Positions 11,562 to 21,129 of a stretch of 64,000 bases of DNA are shown in pieces (position 1 is the first letter of the stretch; each line of letters opens with the position of its first letter). The DNA is from Acytostelium subglobosum LB1 (Eukaryota > Evosea > Eumycetozoa > Acytosteliales > Acytosteliaceae): the NCBI RefSeq assembly GCF_000787575.1, contig NW_012236526.1, positions 124,001 to 188,000 on the forward strand. The letters run 5' to 3'. The notes beneath the pieces were generated by a model. It was given only the letters and a program-made list of their open reading frames with translations, ran no database searches and was not told the origin of the DNA. The translations under genes and the position numbers were made by a program.

Positions 11562-12276
11562 ATGCAATTTAATTATATTCAATCACTCTATCCACCAGCC
11601 AAGCCCCTTAGACTGTTGTTTGACCCGACAGTTCCCAAGACCTTGTTTGGGCCCACCAAAAACGACAAGGTCAGGAAGTACATGGTCCTGATTGACATTG
11701 GTATCACTTATATCCTACTCCCCAACGCCAAACCAATCGTACCACTGTTCGACAACCGACGCCCAAAGATTTTATTCGGAAAGGATGAAGATGGAGTCAG
11801 GTTCTCACGCAGGGTACCCCTTGATGTCGCCTTTGTGATTGCGAATACTGTCCCATATGCTCCTCTCAACCAGGAGAATAGTAATGTCCAACTCATTGAC
11901 TGTTTCTACCTCAGGATGTTACGATCGTTGCCTGTCTACCCCAGAAGGCAACCAGTATCCACCCCAAATCAAATGGGACCAAATCGTATGTTTACATCAA
12001 ATGAACTCATTCATTCATTGATTGAGTGATGTCTGCCTGTCTAACCATCCTCGTCCACTTTTCATCCAAGAAAATGAAATCAATCAACAACATTCCGACC
12101 TCCGACCCAGACTTGGAGACCAACTATATCCAACATTACCATCCAGTCATCCAGTCACCCAAGCAGACATTGGCCACCACCAACAACCCAGATACCAATA
12201 TCCACCATCACCAGATTATGAGGTGGATGAGCCAGTCTTCTCTCCTCCGGTCCCTCACCTTTTCAACAAACAGTAA
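11562..12276 (+). CDS. Unrecognised 209-residue protein, island copy 2
   Basis: Exons 11562-11985 and 12071-12276 join in phase 1 (donor GTATGT, acceptor TCCAAG) to give 209 residues, the same length as copy 1. Two copies of one motif are clear: KPLRLLFDPTVPKTLFG and KPIVPLFDNRRPKILFG. The tail PPSPDYEVDEPVFSPPVPHL plus FNKQ is almost identical to copy 1, whereas exon 1 is alignable only in patches. No signal peptide or membrane segment is seen. The function is unknown. The start is the first ATG; copy 2 lacks the poly-N run. Confidence 0.6.
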
Positions 12277-13020
12277 TTCATATCTATTTATCTTGCCGTC
12301 GATCAAGCAGATGAGTGATGGGTAAAACCCAAATATCTCTCGGCTGGCGATTGTAACCAATCAACCACCAACATCAACAACAACAACAACCAATATTATC
12401 AACATCAAAGTCGAGTTACCAACGCACCAATCAGTGGTCTTACATCCATCACCCGAACCCAGATGACACAGTGGAGACGTTGTGATTCATTCACACGATG
12501 ACCTGTCTTTGCGAGGTCTATTCCCTCCAAGTCATCCAGTGCCGTGCCAGTGCCGTGCCAGACCGTGTGCCATACCGCCGAGCCAAGCCAGGCCAAGCCG
12601 AGGTGGACCTTTCCAGGACCGAATACTACTAACATTTCCTCCCATCACCATTTGGCCATCTCCGCAAGGGGGTGGCCGTGGCCCATCATGCAAGAGGGAT
12701 GGGTCGGCCTGTCATGCAAGAGGGACGGGTGGGCCCATCATGTAAGAGGGGTGGGCACGGCCTGGGACTACACCTGTCGCTATTAGACGTTTGGGCATCG
12801 TCGAGACAGGTATGGCAGCAACTTTGTTGACTTTGAGAGTTTCTTCTCATTGTCACAAGTGCTGCCTTTATTTTTTTTAAAGCCGTTGGGCAGCAACCGT
12901 GCCCAGGCGACATCATTGAGTTGTACTTTTCCAATTGTTGTTATTCTCCTTCCAAGTCACACTTGTACAACTCCTGTCTTCATTGTTTATTAATGCTTTG
13001 ATTATGATCATTCCAGTTGG
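12277..13020. other. GC-rich conserved block downstream of copy 2
   Basis: This is the counterpart of 6917-7640, with the same GTGCCGTGCCA direct repeat and three CATGCAAGAGGG-type repeats. A CGATCAAGCAGATGAGTGAT stretch just after the stop codon is also shared between the copies. Confidence 0.5.
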
Positions 13021-14620
13021 ATACACTCGTCAACTTGGCAAGATGGCGGTTAGTCAATGATCTGATGGCAACACGGCGGTTGTCAGCGTGGCGTCTGTCT
13101 TGTTGGAGACAGAGGCTTCTGGACTTTGGTAAACTCGAGATGGACAACTTGGCAGCATGGCGTCGCACTTTGTCATCGTGGCTGTCTGTCTGGTTGGAGT
13201 CAGAGGTTGTAGACGGTGGCCATCTTGTTGGCATGGAGCCGGGTCGACGTGGCAGCATAGTGGCAGTTTAGTTGGAGTCAGAGGTTCAGGGCTGTGGTCA
13301 ACGTGGGAGCACGCCTGGCAGTCAGTCAAGTTGGAGACATTGGTTCATGGCTGTGATCAACGTGTCTGGCAACACGGCGACGGACCACAGAGGTTGACTC
13401 GGTGCAGAATGGGAGGCCGTGGTCATTCAGGACATCTTCAGTCTAGCAGAGACAGAGGTTCTGGACAACTTGGCAGCATGGTGGACGACTGTACAGATGG
13501 AGATAGAGGTTCGTGGCTGTGGTCAACGTGGGAGCACGTCAGTCAAGTTGGAGACAGAGGTTCTGGGCTGTGGACAGCTTGGCATGGACAATGGCGGTGG
13601 TCAGAATGGCAGAGTCACAATGGGGCTGTCTAGATGTAGACAGAGGTTCTGGGTTGTGGTCAGTCAGGGCACATGGCGACCTCATTCTAGATGGAGACAG
13701 AGGTTCGGGGGTGTGAACAACTTGGTAGCATGGCGGTGGTCAGCATGGCCGAGTCACAAATGCGGCCGTCTGTCTTGTTGGAGACACTAACTTGGACAAG
13801 GACTACCCAGAGGTCTTCAAGGCACAAGGGAAGACAGAAGAGAAGGGAGAAGAGAATGGTGTAAGTAAGAAGAGTATAGGTGAGCAGCTGTGCGATCATT
13901 GGTGTAGTAGTACTCACTCATTGAGGGACAGAGGTTCAGGGCTACGGTCACTCAAGGCAGCATGGTGGAGTCCGGCCGGCTGTTTCGTTGGAGACAGAGG
14001 TTCTGGGCTGTGGACAGGTCGCGGTCAGCATGGCCGAGTCATAATGGCGTTGGTCAACGTGGCAGCATGGCGGTCGTCTGTCTAGTTGGAGACACAGGTT
14101 CATGGACTCAGGCAGCAGATGTCAACTCAGGCAACATGGCGGCAGTGATCAGACAGCATGGCGGCAGAGGTTAGGGGAAGTGGTCAGGCAGCTTGTTGGC
14201 AGAGGTACACTCTGGGCAGTGGTTCATGGCTGTGGTCAACAGCACGGCGGCAGTCAAGTTTGAGGCAGAGGCTCTAGACACATGGCGTCTGTCAATCTAG
14301 TTGGAGACAGAGGTTCTGGGCTGTGGTCAACATGGCTGTGGCAACACGGCGGACGTCTGTCAAGATGGTGACAAAGGTTCATGGTCAACGTGGAAGCACG
14401 ACGGCAGTCTATCAAGATGGAGACTGAGATTCATTGCAACATGGCAGCACGGCGGACGTGATTGAGATACAGGTGGTGAACACTGACTTTGACAAGGACC
14501 GCAAAGCGGGCTTCAAGGCACACGGTCAAGGAGAAGGCAGAAGAGAAGAAGAGGATAGTGTAAGTAAGCATGCAGCAGATGGTGGTGCAATTAGAAGTCA
14601 AGTAGTACTCACTCATTGAT
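13020..14620. repeat. G-rich minisatellite of unit 2
   Basis: Same unit words as at 7640-8815 (TTGGAGACAGAGGTTCTGGG, GTCAACGTGGCAGCATGGCG), again interrupted by two modules with AAGGTCAAGGAGAAGG or a variant and TAGTACTCACTCATT (13795-13925, 14480-14615). It is longer than the unit 1 array, as expected for a tandem repeat that changes length. Confidence 0.8.
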
Positions 14621-15339
14621 TGATATCATAACTCAAACTCATTAGTAACTCATCAGCAGTAGTGAGACAACAAGGCAGAACAACCGTGGTGTGTGATTCA
14701 TGTCAATGTGTTGTTTATTATTGATGTATTAGTATATGTATAAGCATGAATAAGTATATATGTGTATGTGTACAAGTAGGAGAGAGTGAGTGCAATGCCA
14801 ATGAGATGAGTAGTGGCCCAGTGTCACAGTGACATGTGGACCACATCTAACCAACCACCATTTGGAACTCAACCGTTATTTCGATTCGAATGGGCGCGAA
14901 TTTCAAATTCAAATTTCACCACTCTCACATTTTGAACTTCATTTATTCATTCATCCATTCATTCATTCATTCATACAACAGCCATCAGCACAAAAAGATA
15001 TATATTCAATTTGCATTGTTTTTGTATCTGTAATGTGAATAGTTCCAACCAAATGATCAATTGATGCGATGATGTTCAGAGAGTCGTGATAACTACTTTA
15101 TGGAACTTGTCTTCTCGTTTGGCTAATGTCATGACTCGACCAATCAATCAACTAGTATGGCAAGAATCGTCATCGATTGGTTCCCGACCAGAAGATGATT
15201 CAATATATATACAAGCTCCATATCAAGATTGGCATGATGGACACAAATCAGCTAATCAAGTCAACTCTGCTTGTCTTCATTCTATCGTCTGTGAACAGTC
15301 TGTCAGTCCCACTAGATTTTTCTCCAAGTATCACGCCGA

Positions 15340-15437
15340 CATAGATCTTTTGACTTTCATTGTCTTTGTAGAATGCCACTCCACCACAATGTGATCATTG
15401 TTGCATTGGTTGTGTGTGTGTGTCGCCTTTATAATTG
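15340..15437 (-). pseudogene. Stranded fragment of the TAF1B/Rrn7-like 5' end
   Basis: The stretch CTTTGTAGAATGCCACTCCA and the following CCACAATGTGATCATTGTTG match 1131-1170, the zinc-ribbon start of the gene at the left edge, with few changes. The upstream GTGTGTCGCCTTTATAATT also matches 1209-1228. Only the first part of exon 1 and the promoter-proximal DNA are present, so this is a non-functional fragment. Confidence 0.75.
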
Positions 15438-15752
15438 AGCAGATTCAACTTAAGTTTCTGCCCATCCAGGAGAAATAGCCCAAAAAATAATATGAAAATT
15501 TTCTAAGTCCACCACTCATCCATTCGCTCAATCACTCAATCAATCAATCAAACACACAGAAGACGGAAAGGAGTATGTCAATAAAGTGGCATCCAAGGAT
15601 GACATTGTTTATTGGCAACGGAGATGAAACAGGGTGTCCACCGAGCAACCACAGTCCAACCTTCATACTCCAAAGTATGATTGACCAGTTGAATGGAACG
15701 GGGCAATGGGGAGGAAGGACTAAGGATCCCAGGCCAGGGGTCAGCTGCGTAG

Positions 15753-16172
15753 TTGATTGATAAATTAGTATTGGAGAGGAAGGATCAAATAATTTTGTCC
15801 AACAAAAAGGAGGTCAAGAACAAGCAAATCAAATCAATTTTCCAGACCAAAATTCGAATTTTGGGAATTCCAAATAATGTTTCTATTCCAGGCGGAACCT
15901 CTAACAATGGATACTTAGAAAGTAACAATCTTCAAACTGGATCAGAACCGAAAGTAAATGCCGACCTGATAGACATTAATAATTTTGTACAAAAAGGAAG
16001 AGCAGAATTTAGTCAAGAACCTACGAATCAAATCAATAATCAAGACCAAAATTCGGGAAATTCAAATACAGTTTCTATTCTAGACGGAACCTCTAAAAAT
16101 GGAAACTCCACAAATAACATTCTACCAACTGGATCAGAACCTAAATTAAATGCCGACCAGGATAGAGAGTAA
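15753..16172 (+). other. Open frame without ATG, internally repeated
   Basis: A 139-codon frame begins without any ATG. It encodes two diverged copies of a polar module of about 60 residues, each with a VSI-x-GTS-x-NG element and ending TGSEPKVNAD or TGSEPKLNAD. The composition is Asn/Gln/Ser-rich. It could be an exon of a larger gene, a remnant, or a chance frame in a duplicated sequence. I do not recognise it. Confidence 0.3.
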
Positions 16173-16476
16173 TAATGCCCAAAACAACAATGTAAATTCA
16201 TCTTGAATAAAGTAATATTTCTGGAATCTCTAACTTCAATTGAGTTACTATCAATTTACCTCCTAACTTCCAACCAACATTCAATCCATTTCCATTATTC
16301 AAACATATTCCAATGTAACATATATTACTCAATCTTCCATCACTCTTTGGAATCATTACATAATCAATAACTCAATCTTTCACTCTCTCTTTCACTCTCT
16401 CGCTCACTCTCTCACTCACTGACCACATCGACAACATACTATCAACAATGAATGGTAGCGCTAAACTATGTACAAT
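16173..16476. other. Intergenic, no gene seen
   Basis: AT-rich spacer with a CTCTCTTTCACTCTCTC microsatellite (about 16376-16420). It contains the 3' flank of the minus-strand HD-domain gene. Confidence 0.5.
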
Positions 16477-17115
16477 TTATTGGACCAGACCAGCAGCGCT
16501 CTGCTGCTTGATCAAGTGATTGATGGCCATCGAGCGGTAGGATGCGAGATCTGGGGTCACCATACCAACAACCTTGGCTGCATCATCCCATCGTCTGAGC
16601 TGAACCTTGAGTGCAAAGTAGTCGGAGGCCTCGAACTGGGCGACCTCGGCGGCATTGAATGGACCACCTTGGAATCGCAGTGATGACTTGCTCGCCTCGC
16701 TTAACGAGCTGTAATACTGATCATCCTTGCCGGTCAAGTAGCGCTTGACATTGACGTGAGCCTCCACAAGCTGAGCCACCTTGTCTGAGAAGCCGAGGTC
16801 GCGCAGGTACTTGCCACCAATGTGCTCGTGGCCGTGAGCGCCAACACTGACTGTGTTGCCCGACTCGTCAGTCATTAACATCTGTTGCTGCATATCGTGG
16901 GCGACGACGAACTGACCAATATCGTGCAAGAGTGCGGCGAGAACAGTCTCGTCGTCACATGCGGCAGAGGCAGCCGAGTTGGCAGCCTGCAGAGCATGCT
17001 CCAACTGCGAGATGTCCTCGCCAATATATACCTCCTCCATACCAGTTGCCAACAGACTCCAAATCTGGTCGACCACAGCTGTGGCCTTGGATTCAATTGT
17101 TGTAGTAGCGTCCAT
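16477..17115 (-). CDS. HD-domain mixed-valent diiron oxygenase, PhnZ/TmpB-like
   Basis: The 212-residue single-exon protein carries the pattern I recall for the phosphonate oxygenase PhnZ: Y30-x2-E33 and H40 in YIGEDISQLEHAL, H64-D65 in LLHDIGQ, H96, H120 and K124 in HVNVKRYL, S142 and D177 in RRWDDAAK. Relative to PhnZ numbering (Y24, E27, H34, H58, D59, H80, H104, K108, S126, D161) the offset is a constant 6 before the HD pair and a constant 16 after it, so one insertion of about 10 residues separates two conserved halves. PhnZ cleaves the C-P bond of a 2-hydroxylated aminoethylphosphonate to give glycine and phosphate; TmpB acts on a trimethylated analogue. It faces a PhyH-family gene across a shared spacer. 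ATG 17115 was chosen; an upstream in-frame extension to 17223 looks like 5' UTR. Substrate is inferred. Confidence 0.78.
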   Translation of the reverse strand: MDATTTIESKATAVVDQIWSLLATGMEEVYIGEDISQLEHALQAANSAASAACDDETVLAALLHDIGQFVVAHDMQQQMLMTDESGNTVSVGAHGHEHIGGKYLRDLGFSDKVAQLVEAHVNVKRYLTGKDDQYYSSLSEASKSSLRFQGGPFNAAEVAQFEASDYFALKVQLRRWDDAAKVVGMVTPDLASYRSMAINHLIKQQSAAGLVQ

Positions 17116-18198
17116 CACTATATCTTTGTCTAAGTTATGTTTGATTATTACAATAATGACGAATTGATTGTTTGATTGAGTTAGTGGAGTGTGTGATGAG
17201 ATTGAACTTGAGCACACACACATTCACTGACCGACTGAACGAATGAAAGACTCGATGATGGGTCCATCAATGGACTCACATGGCGCTGTGATTCGGGACA
17301 CGGATACCACCTCGTCGGGTGTGTGCGCGATGGGTTTTCTCAAGACTGAATCTTCGCGTCGTCACTGCCGATGATGATGATGTTGGTATCGACTCACCCA
17401 GACAACTAATACACACTACACTGGTATCACCTATTACTTTTCTAATTAAGTTGCTCACGCCATTGAGGTGGTTAAACTTGAAACACCGATGGTATCAGAG
17501 AGTGTAGTGTTAACAACAACTACCCCACTAATCAAGATATTTCCCTTCAAAGTGTGTCGTCTTGGGGGTAGGGTTGAAATTTGATTTGTTTCAAAACAAA
17601 GTCAAGGTCAGGGCCTGATTCGATCAATTTACACAGACGAGTCGTCTTTTTCATTAAGTCAATCACAGTGGGTGTGTTGGAGGGTGTGGGGTAGTGTTGT
17701 AAATGATGCAAAGAATAACGAAATATCCACACAAACAGAGTTGATCAGGTATTGGTTTCCAGTTCCGAAAGTGGACTCTCGGTTCGGTATTCTTTGCTTG
17801 AGCATCTTGGGTGTAGAGTGTGGTGAGGCGGTGATAGGGATAGAGGCCTAAACAAGGAATGGTAACCTTCTCTCTCTCTTACACTCACTCTCAGTGACTA
17901 TCACTTCACTACTAGCTAGTTTAGTCAATGAATCTTCAATCATAGCAACCAAACTAGGTTACACAGTCGTGTGCAGGCTGGGCTTTAAAACCATGTAATC
18001 TCCACTGTTTAGTTTTATTACAACTTAATATATAACTTATAAGTTATAAAACAAATACTATCTCTCTTTCTATCTCTTTATCTCTTTATTTCTTTCTAAC
18101 TTTCTATTTCTCCCCTTCTCTCTTTCCCATCCCCTCTCCCCACCGGAACTATCCCCCCCTCCCAAACCCATAAATATAATATATACATATAATAAGAA
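17116..18198. promoter_or_regulatory. Shared divergent promoter region between the PhnZ-like and PhyH-like genes
   Basis: This 1.08-kb spacer separates the two divergent starts. It contains a G-rich element GGGTGTGGGGTAG on the plus strand (about 17679-17700), GA-like CTCTCTCTC tracts, and a run of TCTTTCTATCTCTTTATCTC pyrimidine repeats (18060-18130) directly before the PhyH-like start. Open frames inside are not supported as genes. Co-regulation is an inference from arrangement. Confidence 0.4.
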
Positions 18199-19020
18199 AT
18201 GGACGCACCAATCAACACATACCCATATATAATCAACGAGGAGCAAGCCAACTCATTCAATGAGAAGGGATTCTTGGTCGTTAAGAACTTGTTGACTGAG
18301 GAGGAGAAGGTCAACTTGGTCAAGTGGACCAACGAGATCAGAGACATGCCACCCACCAAGGGCAAGTGGATGCAGTACTACGAGATCAACGCCAGCACCA
18401 ACGAGAAGCAGCTGTGCCGCACTGAGAACTTCACCCCCTTCCACGACGGCATCCGCAGCATCGTCAAGGGCGACAAGCTCATGGGCACACTCTCCCAGCT
18501 GATTGGCCAGCCAGTGCTGCTGTTCAAGGAGAAGATCAACTACAAGCAGGCTGGCGGCGGTGGCTTCCCACCCCACCAGGACGCCCCTGCCTACGTACAG
18601 CTGGGCCAAGTGCACCACATCACCGCCATGCTTGCCGTCGACGCCTCGACCGTCGCCAACGGCTGTCTCTTTGTCGTGCCAGGCTCGCAGAAGGCCGGTA
18701 TGCTGCCAATGGAGACCGACAACACCATCTCGCGCGAGTGGTGCTCCGACAAGGAGTGGATCCCCGTTGAGTGCGAGGTTGGCGACGTGCTGATCTTTGG
18801 CTCGTACATTGCCCACAAGTCTGGCACCAACACCACCGCCTCGTCCAGAAACGCCATCTACCTGACATACAATGCCGAGTGTGATGGAGACAAGCATGCC
18901 CTGTACTATGATGAGAAGCGTCGTCTTTTCCCACCCTCATCCGATCGTGAGGAGGGTAAGGACTACAGCGAGGGTGCCAAGATCTACAACCTTGGAACTC
19001 CAATTAACAACAACCAATAA
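18199..19020 (+). CDS. Fe(II)/2-oxoglutarate dioxygenase, PhyH family, PhnY/TmpA-like
   Basis: A 273-residue intronless protein of the phytanoyl-CoA dioxygenase family. The iron facial triad is H126-x-D128 (PPHQDAP) and H206 (IAHKSG), with R217 in SSRNAIYLTYN positioned to bind 2-oxoglutarate; an aromatic strand GCLFVVPGSQKAG precedes the distal His. The length is about that of bacterial PhnY. PhnY hydroxylates C1 of 2-aminoethylphosphonate, producing the substrate of PhnZ, and a PhnZ-like gene sits divergently next door. Codon use is strongly GC-biased, suggesting high expression. Other PhyH enzymes act on lipids or alkaloids, so the substrate assignment rests on context. Confidence 0.75.
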   Translation: MDAPINTYPYIINEEQANSFNEKGFLVVKNLLTEEEKVNLVKWTNEIRDMPPTKGKWMQYYEINASTNEKQLCRTENFTPFHDGIRSIVKGDKLMGTLSQLIGQPVLLFKEKINYKQAGGGGFPPHQDAPAYVQLGQVHHITAMLAVDASTVANGCLFVVPGSQKAGMLPMETDNTISREWCSDKEWIPVECEVGDVLIFGSYIAHKSGTNTTASSRNAIYLTYNAECDGDKHALYYDEKRRLFPPSSDREEGKDYSEGAKIYNLGTPINNNQ

Positions 19021-19897
19021 AACTATACCCATATACTTATATATAATCAATCAATCAATCAATCATCGCCTTCTCTCTTTCTTTCAATCCATCAATCAAT
19101 CCTGGTCACTCAACCACATCCACTCACAATTCAACATTGACAATCATGTGATACCATGATCATGAATTGGAATGTGATATTGAACTGACCAAGTCAATAT
19201 CCATGTTAAGATATGATGGTCCATAAATGGACCATCCATCAAAGGGACCAAGTTCCCAATTTGAACACCAACAGGTACATCTTGAATGACAAGTCTGTGG
19301 AATAGTTAATGGAAACAAGAAGTTTACAAGGAAGAAAAGGATGAAGTATCTATTTAGACATTAATGGGTCCCAACTACATGGAGTTAAAGTGATCACCCA
19401 TCGCAGCAAAGGTGGTTACCCTTTTTTCATAAGATCACAGACTGATTGATTAGTGTGAGTGTGTGTGTGTTTGATTGATTAGAAGTGATGTGTGTGTGTG
19501 TGATGCAAATGAAGGATGGAGAGACGTGTTTGATGGAGTTGTTGAGGCTAAAGTTGTTGGAGTGTTGATAATGACGGGCTAAATCCTTGCTGGTACTGTC
19601 TAAATGTGTATGTGTATGTTGATTGTGTGTGTGATTGGATAAGGATAAACATTTGTGTGGTCATAATCATGGCAGAGAATGCGAAGGGCGGGAGTTAGAT
19701 GGCATCAAAGCCCTCATTTCCCATCCTATTTCTAGTTCATCCTATTCAATCAATCAGTCTGTCAGTCAGTAACTTAAACCCTATCTTACTCTCACTGTTT
19801 GAACAAACAGACTATACTACTACTACAACTTATTACAACTACAAATATTACAAATATTAACTTATATTTGATTGATTGATTGATTGATCAAGGAAAA
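19021..19897. other. Intergenic with a perfect inverted repeat
   Basis: No gene is seen. At 19215-19236 a perfect 10-bp inverted repeat with a 2-nt spacer (GATGGTCCAT arms) lies about 200 bp after the PhyH-like stop. GT-rich microsatellites occupy about 19455-19505. The right end should hold the promoter of the next gene. Confidence 0.5.
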
Positions 19898-20830
19898 ATG
19901 AGTGCCAGGAGTCTAAGAATTATTAGTATCAATGAGGAGGAGTTACTTCTCAACCAACAGGATAGAGACACTGTAGATCAGAGTAAGTGTTCATTCAATC
20001 CTTGGTCCAGGACTACCATGGAATCATTCCACTCACACCAGTTGTCCATCTTCCAATCTTCATTTCCATCTCTTTCATCATTTTCCAATCCAAACCAAAC
20101 AGCAATAATCAAAGAGAAGAGGATATTATATGTTGTATTATCACTTATCTCTGTGACATTGTTAGTTTTATTCATTGTTGTATTGTCAGCAATACTCATA
20201 CCATCAATAGATAATGGAAAGAGTATAATACTTGGCAATTGTACAGTGTTGGAGAATACATATACAAGTGTATTGTGTGGCGGCGATGATGATTGCACCG
20301 AATACAACACCAACCTATGGTGGTACGAGCTGTTTGAGAAGGACTACGGAGACAATGCCGAGCGAATGTTTATCAACAGCGTGTCTTACGGAGCGCCCAA
20401 TACCGAGTACTCGGGCCCCAACATCCCCAGCAATCCAGGCAACAACGACTCATCCGTCGACCTGTGTCACAACTGTTATAGTGGCCGCAACATAGTTGCC
20501 ATCACACATCGCGGCCAGACCTACAACTCAACGGTGGACGGACTGTACTCGGATAACTTTGACTGGGTCAAGGGCTACGTGGCCAACTACCCAGTGGGCG
20601 AGTCGTTCCCATGCTACTACGACACACGCAATCTTCAACACATCATCTGGTTCGTTGCACCCAGCTACTCAATGATGGCTGCCGTCTCTGTCATCATCTC
20701 TGGTGTACTATTCTTCATTGTTGGTGCGGTCTTTGCCTTCTTCATATTCATGTGCGAGCGTGGCAAGATCATCGTTAGGTACAATGCCAGCGGTACTACA
20801 TCAACAAAGATGAGATACACATGTATATAG
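19898..20830 (+). CDS. Two-pass membrane protein with Cys-containing extracellular loop
   Basis: Exons 19898-19982 and 20103-20830 (phase 1, GTAAGT...CCAAACAG) give 270 residues. The 120-bp intron is divisible by three and open, so an unspliced reading also stays in frame. A short cytosolic N-terminus leads to TM1 (LYVVLSLISVTLLVLFIVV), a loop of about 140 residues with several cysteines and N-glycosylation sequons, and TM2 (MMAAVSVIISGVLFFIVGAV). The layout recalls small two-TM channel accessory subunits, but I cannot name a family. An AATAAA at 21052 suggests a long 3' UTR or a further exon: splicing GTTAG at about 20775 to CTTGGCTGC at about 20851 would replace the C-terminus with a Tyr/Pro-rich tail. 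Confidence 0.65.
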   Translation: MSARSLRIISINEEELLLNQQDRDTVDQSKCSFNPWSRTTMESFHSHQLSIFQSSFPSLSSFSNPNQTAIIKEKRILYVVLSLISVTLLVLFIVVLSAILIPSIDNGKSIILGNCTVLENTYTSVLCGGDDDCTEYNTNLWWYELFEKDYGDNAERMFINSVSYGAPNTEYSGPNIPSNPGNNDSSVDLCHNCYSGRNIVAITHRGQTYNSTVDGLYSDNFDWVKGYVANYPVGESFPCYYDTRNLQHIIWFVAPSYSMMAAVSVIISGVLFFIVGAVFAFFIFMCERGKIIVRYNASGTTSTKMRYTCI

Positions 20831-21129
20831 ATCACTTCATTCATTCAATTAGCTTGGCTGCTTTCATGTGTTCAAAGTGCGAACCAGGAGCAGGCTACTC
20901 CCCCATCCATCAGTACTACTTCCGACCAAACAGTTTGTTCGAATGGCCATACTTGACAGTATGTCGCCATCCAGACAACACGGTCAACTCCCTTCTACCC
21001 ACCGATATCCCCAACTACTACACTAACCTCCCTCCATACTTGTTACAAGTTAATAAACGTTGTCGACAATTGTTTATACACTATTCTACACCTGTCCATA
21101 CACGGACAGACGATCAAACGACATGGTCC

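Larger units (their letters stand above)
10845..15345. repeat. Tandem duplication unit 2
   Basis: It is collinear with unit 1 (5100-9475): upstream segment with the AT palindrome, paralogous 209-residue gene, nearly identical block, minisatellite and tail. Its minisatellite is longer than that of unit 1, and a private insertion of about 130 bp lies near 15160-15295. Homology to unit 1 ends at about 15345, exactly where a fragment of the TAF1B 5' region begins. Confidence 0.85.

Noticed and set aside
3190-15345. The island as a retrotransposon or virus-derived element
   Set aside because: No reverse transcriptase, integrase, capsid-like protein or terminal repeats were found; the units look like tandem duplications of a host-type locus.
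18253-18897. A long minus-strand frame opposite the PhyH-like gene
   Set aside because: It is the shadow of a strongly GC3-biased gene; the plus-strand protein has complete catalytic motifs.
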